A stretch of DNA of 6,000 nucleotides from positions 1-6,000 of the forward strand of contig CAZXWI010000096.1 in assembly GCA_964644555.1 (NCBI GenBank). The letters run 5' to 3'. The DNA comes from RUG14186 sp964644555. GTDB lineage: Bacteria > Bacillota > Clostridia > Eubacteriales > Anaerofustaceae. The translations under genes were made by a program, and so were the position numbers. A model generated the notes under the pieces. The model was not told the DNA's origin and made no database searches. It saw nothing but the letters and a program-made list of their open reading frames with translations. Positions 5,907-6,000 of this stretch are shown here, piece after piece; within the stretch, counting starts at the first letter, position 1, and each line of letters starts with the position of its first letter.

Positions 5907-5923
5907 TCGAAATACTGTTTCGA
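5907..5923. promoter_or_regulatory. 17-bp palindrome, candidate operator of the minus-strand operon
   Basis: TCGAAA and TTTCGA form perfect 6-bp arms around the 5-base centre TACTG. The site lies 40-56 bases upstream of the DUF5131 start codon, about where the promoter should be. It is AT-rich and does not look like the G/C-tract operators of CsoR. It is also not a standard LexA box, although it has the same style of CGAA/TTCG half-sites. I could not find a convincing -35/-10 pair on the minus strand here. Confidence 0.35.
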
Positions 5924-5963
5924 ACAAAAAATTAAACAAAGCGATTGCCAAGAGGGATTTTAT

Positions 5964-5993
5964 TTGAAAGTTTCATTATTTATTAATTATAAT
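5964..5993 (+). promoter_or_regulatory. Possible outward-facing promoter at the right edge
   Basis: TTGAAA (5964-5969) and TATAAT (5988-5993) are 18 bases apart on the plus strand, pointing out of the window. The surrounding sequence is extremely AT-rich, so a chance match is likely enough to keep confidence low. If real, it implies a divergently transcribed gene just beyond base 6000. Confidence 0.3.
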
Positions 5994-6000
5994 TATAACT

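Noticed and set aside
5964..6000. Possible TTG-initiated gene start running off the right edge, preceded by AGAGGG at 5951-5956
   Set aside because: Only 12 codons are visible, they are low-complexity Asn/Tyr/Ile, and the same bases look like promoter sequence.

Overview
The window looks like chromosomal DNA of a low-GC Gram-positive bacterium, most likely a member of the Clostridia. The evidence is AT-rich coding sequence, strong AGGAGG-type ribosome sites, a lipoprotein signal peptide with a Gram-positive-like solute-binding protein, and protein styles typical of gut Firmicutes (a membrane-bound LuxR-type regulator, a CsoR-family repressor with a His-rich tail). I cannot name the species. 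There are no RNA genes, insertion sequences or CRISPR arrays that I can support.

Layout. (1) Bases 1-429, minus strand: the N-terminal part of a 5'-nucleotidase/UshA-type metallophosphoesterase, running off the left edge. Its similarity to the family stops at about base 52. The last ~50 bases are GC-richer and, in another frame, spell a GcvT-like motif, so the edge may be an assembly or recombination junction. (2) Bases 430-822: a 393-base divergent intergenic region with a near-consensus promoter (509-537) and a leader of roughly 280 nt carrying three TTTTGCAA repeats. (3) Bases 823-3821, plus strand: a two-gene operon encoding a lipoprotein solute-binding protein and a two-pass membrane protein with a Cache-like extracellular domain and a C-terminal LuxR DNA-binding domain. 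No ABC permease or ATPase accompanies them. (4) Bases 3822-3927: a convergent intergenic region with two hairpin terminators. (5) Bases 3928-5867, minus strand: three genes overlapping end to start, DUF5131 (Gp37/Gp68-like), then an MscS-type mechanosensitive channel, then a CsoR-family metal-sensing repressor. (6) Bases 5868-6000: upstream region of that operon, with a 17-bp palindrome and a possible outward-facing promoter.

How the genes may work together. The solute-binding protein and the membrane LuxR protein look like a self-contained sensor: the lipoprotein would catch a ligand outside the cell, and the membrane protein would convert it into transcriptional control while still anchored in the membrane. 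That is inference from architecture and adjacency. The minus-strand operon is tightly coupled by 8-nt and 11-nt overlaps, suggesting co-expression of a channel, a metal-responsive repressor and a Cys-rich protein of unknown function, perhaps as a stress module.
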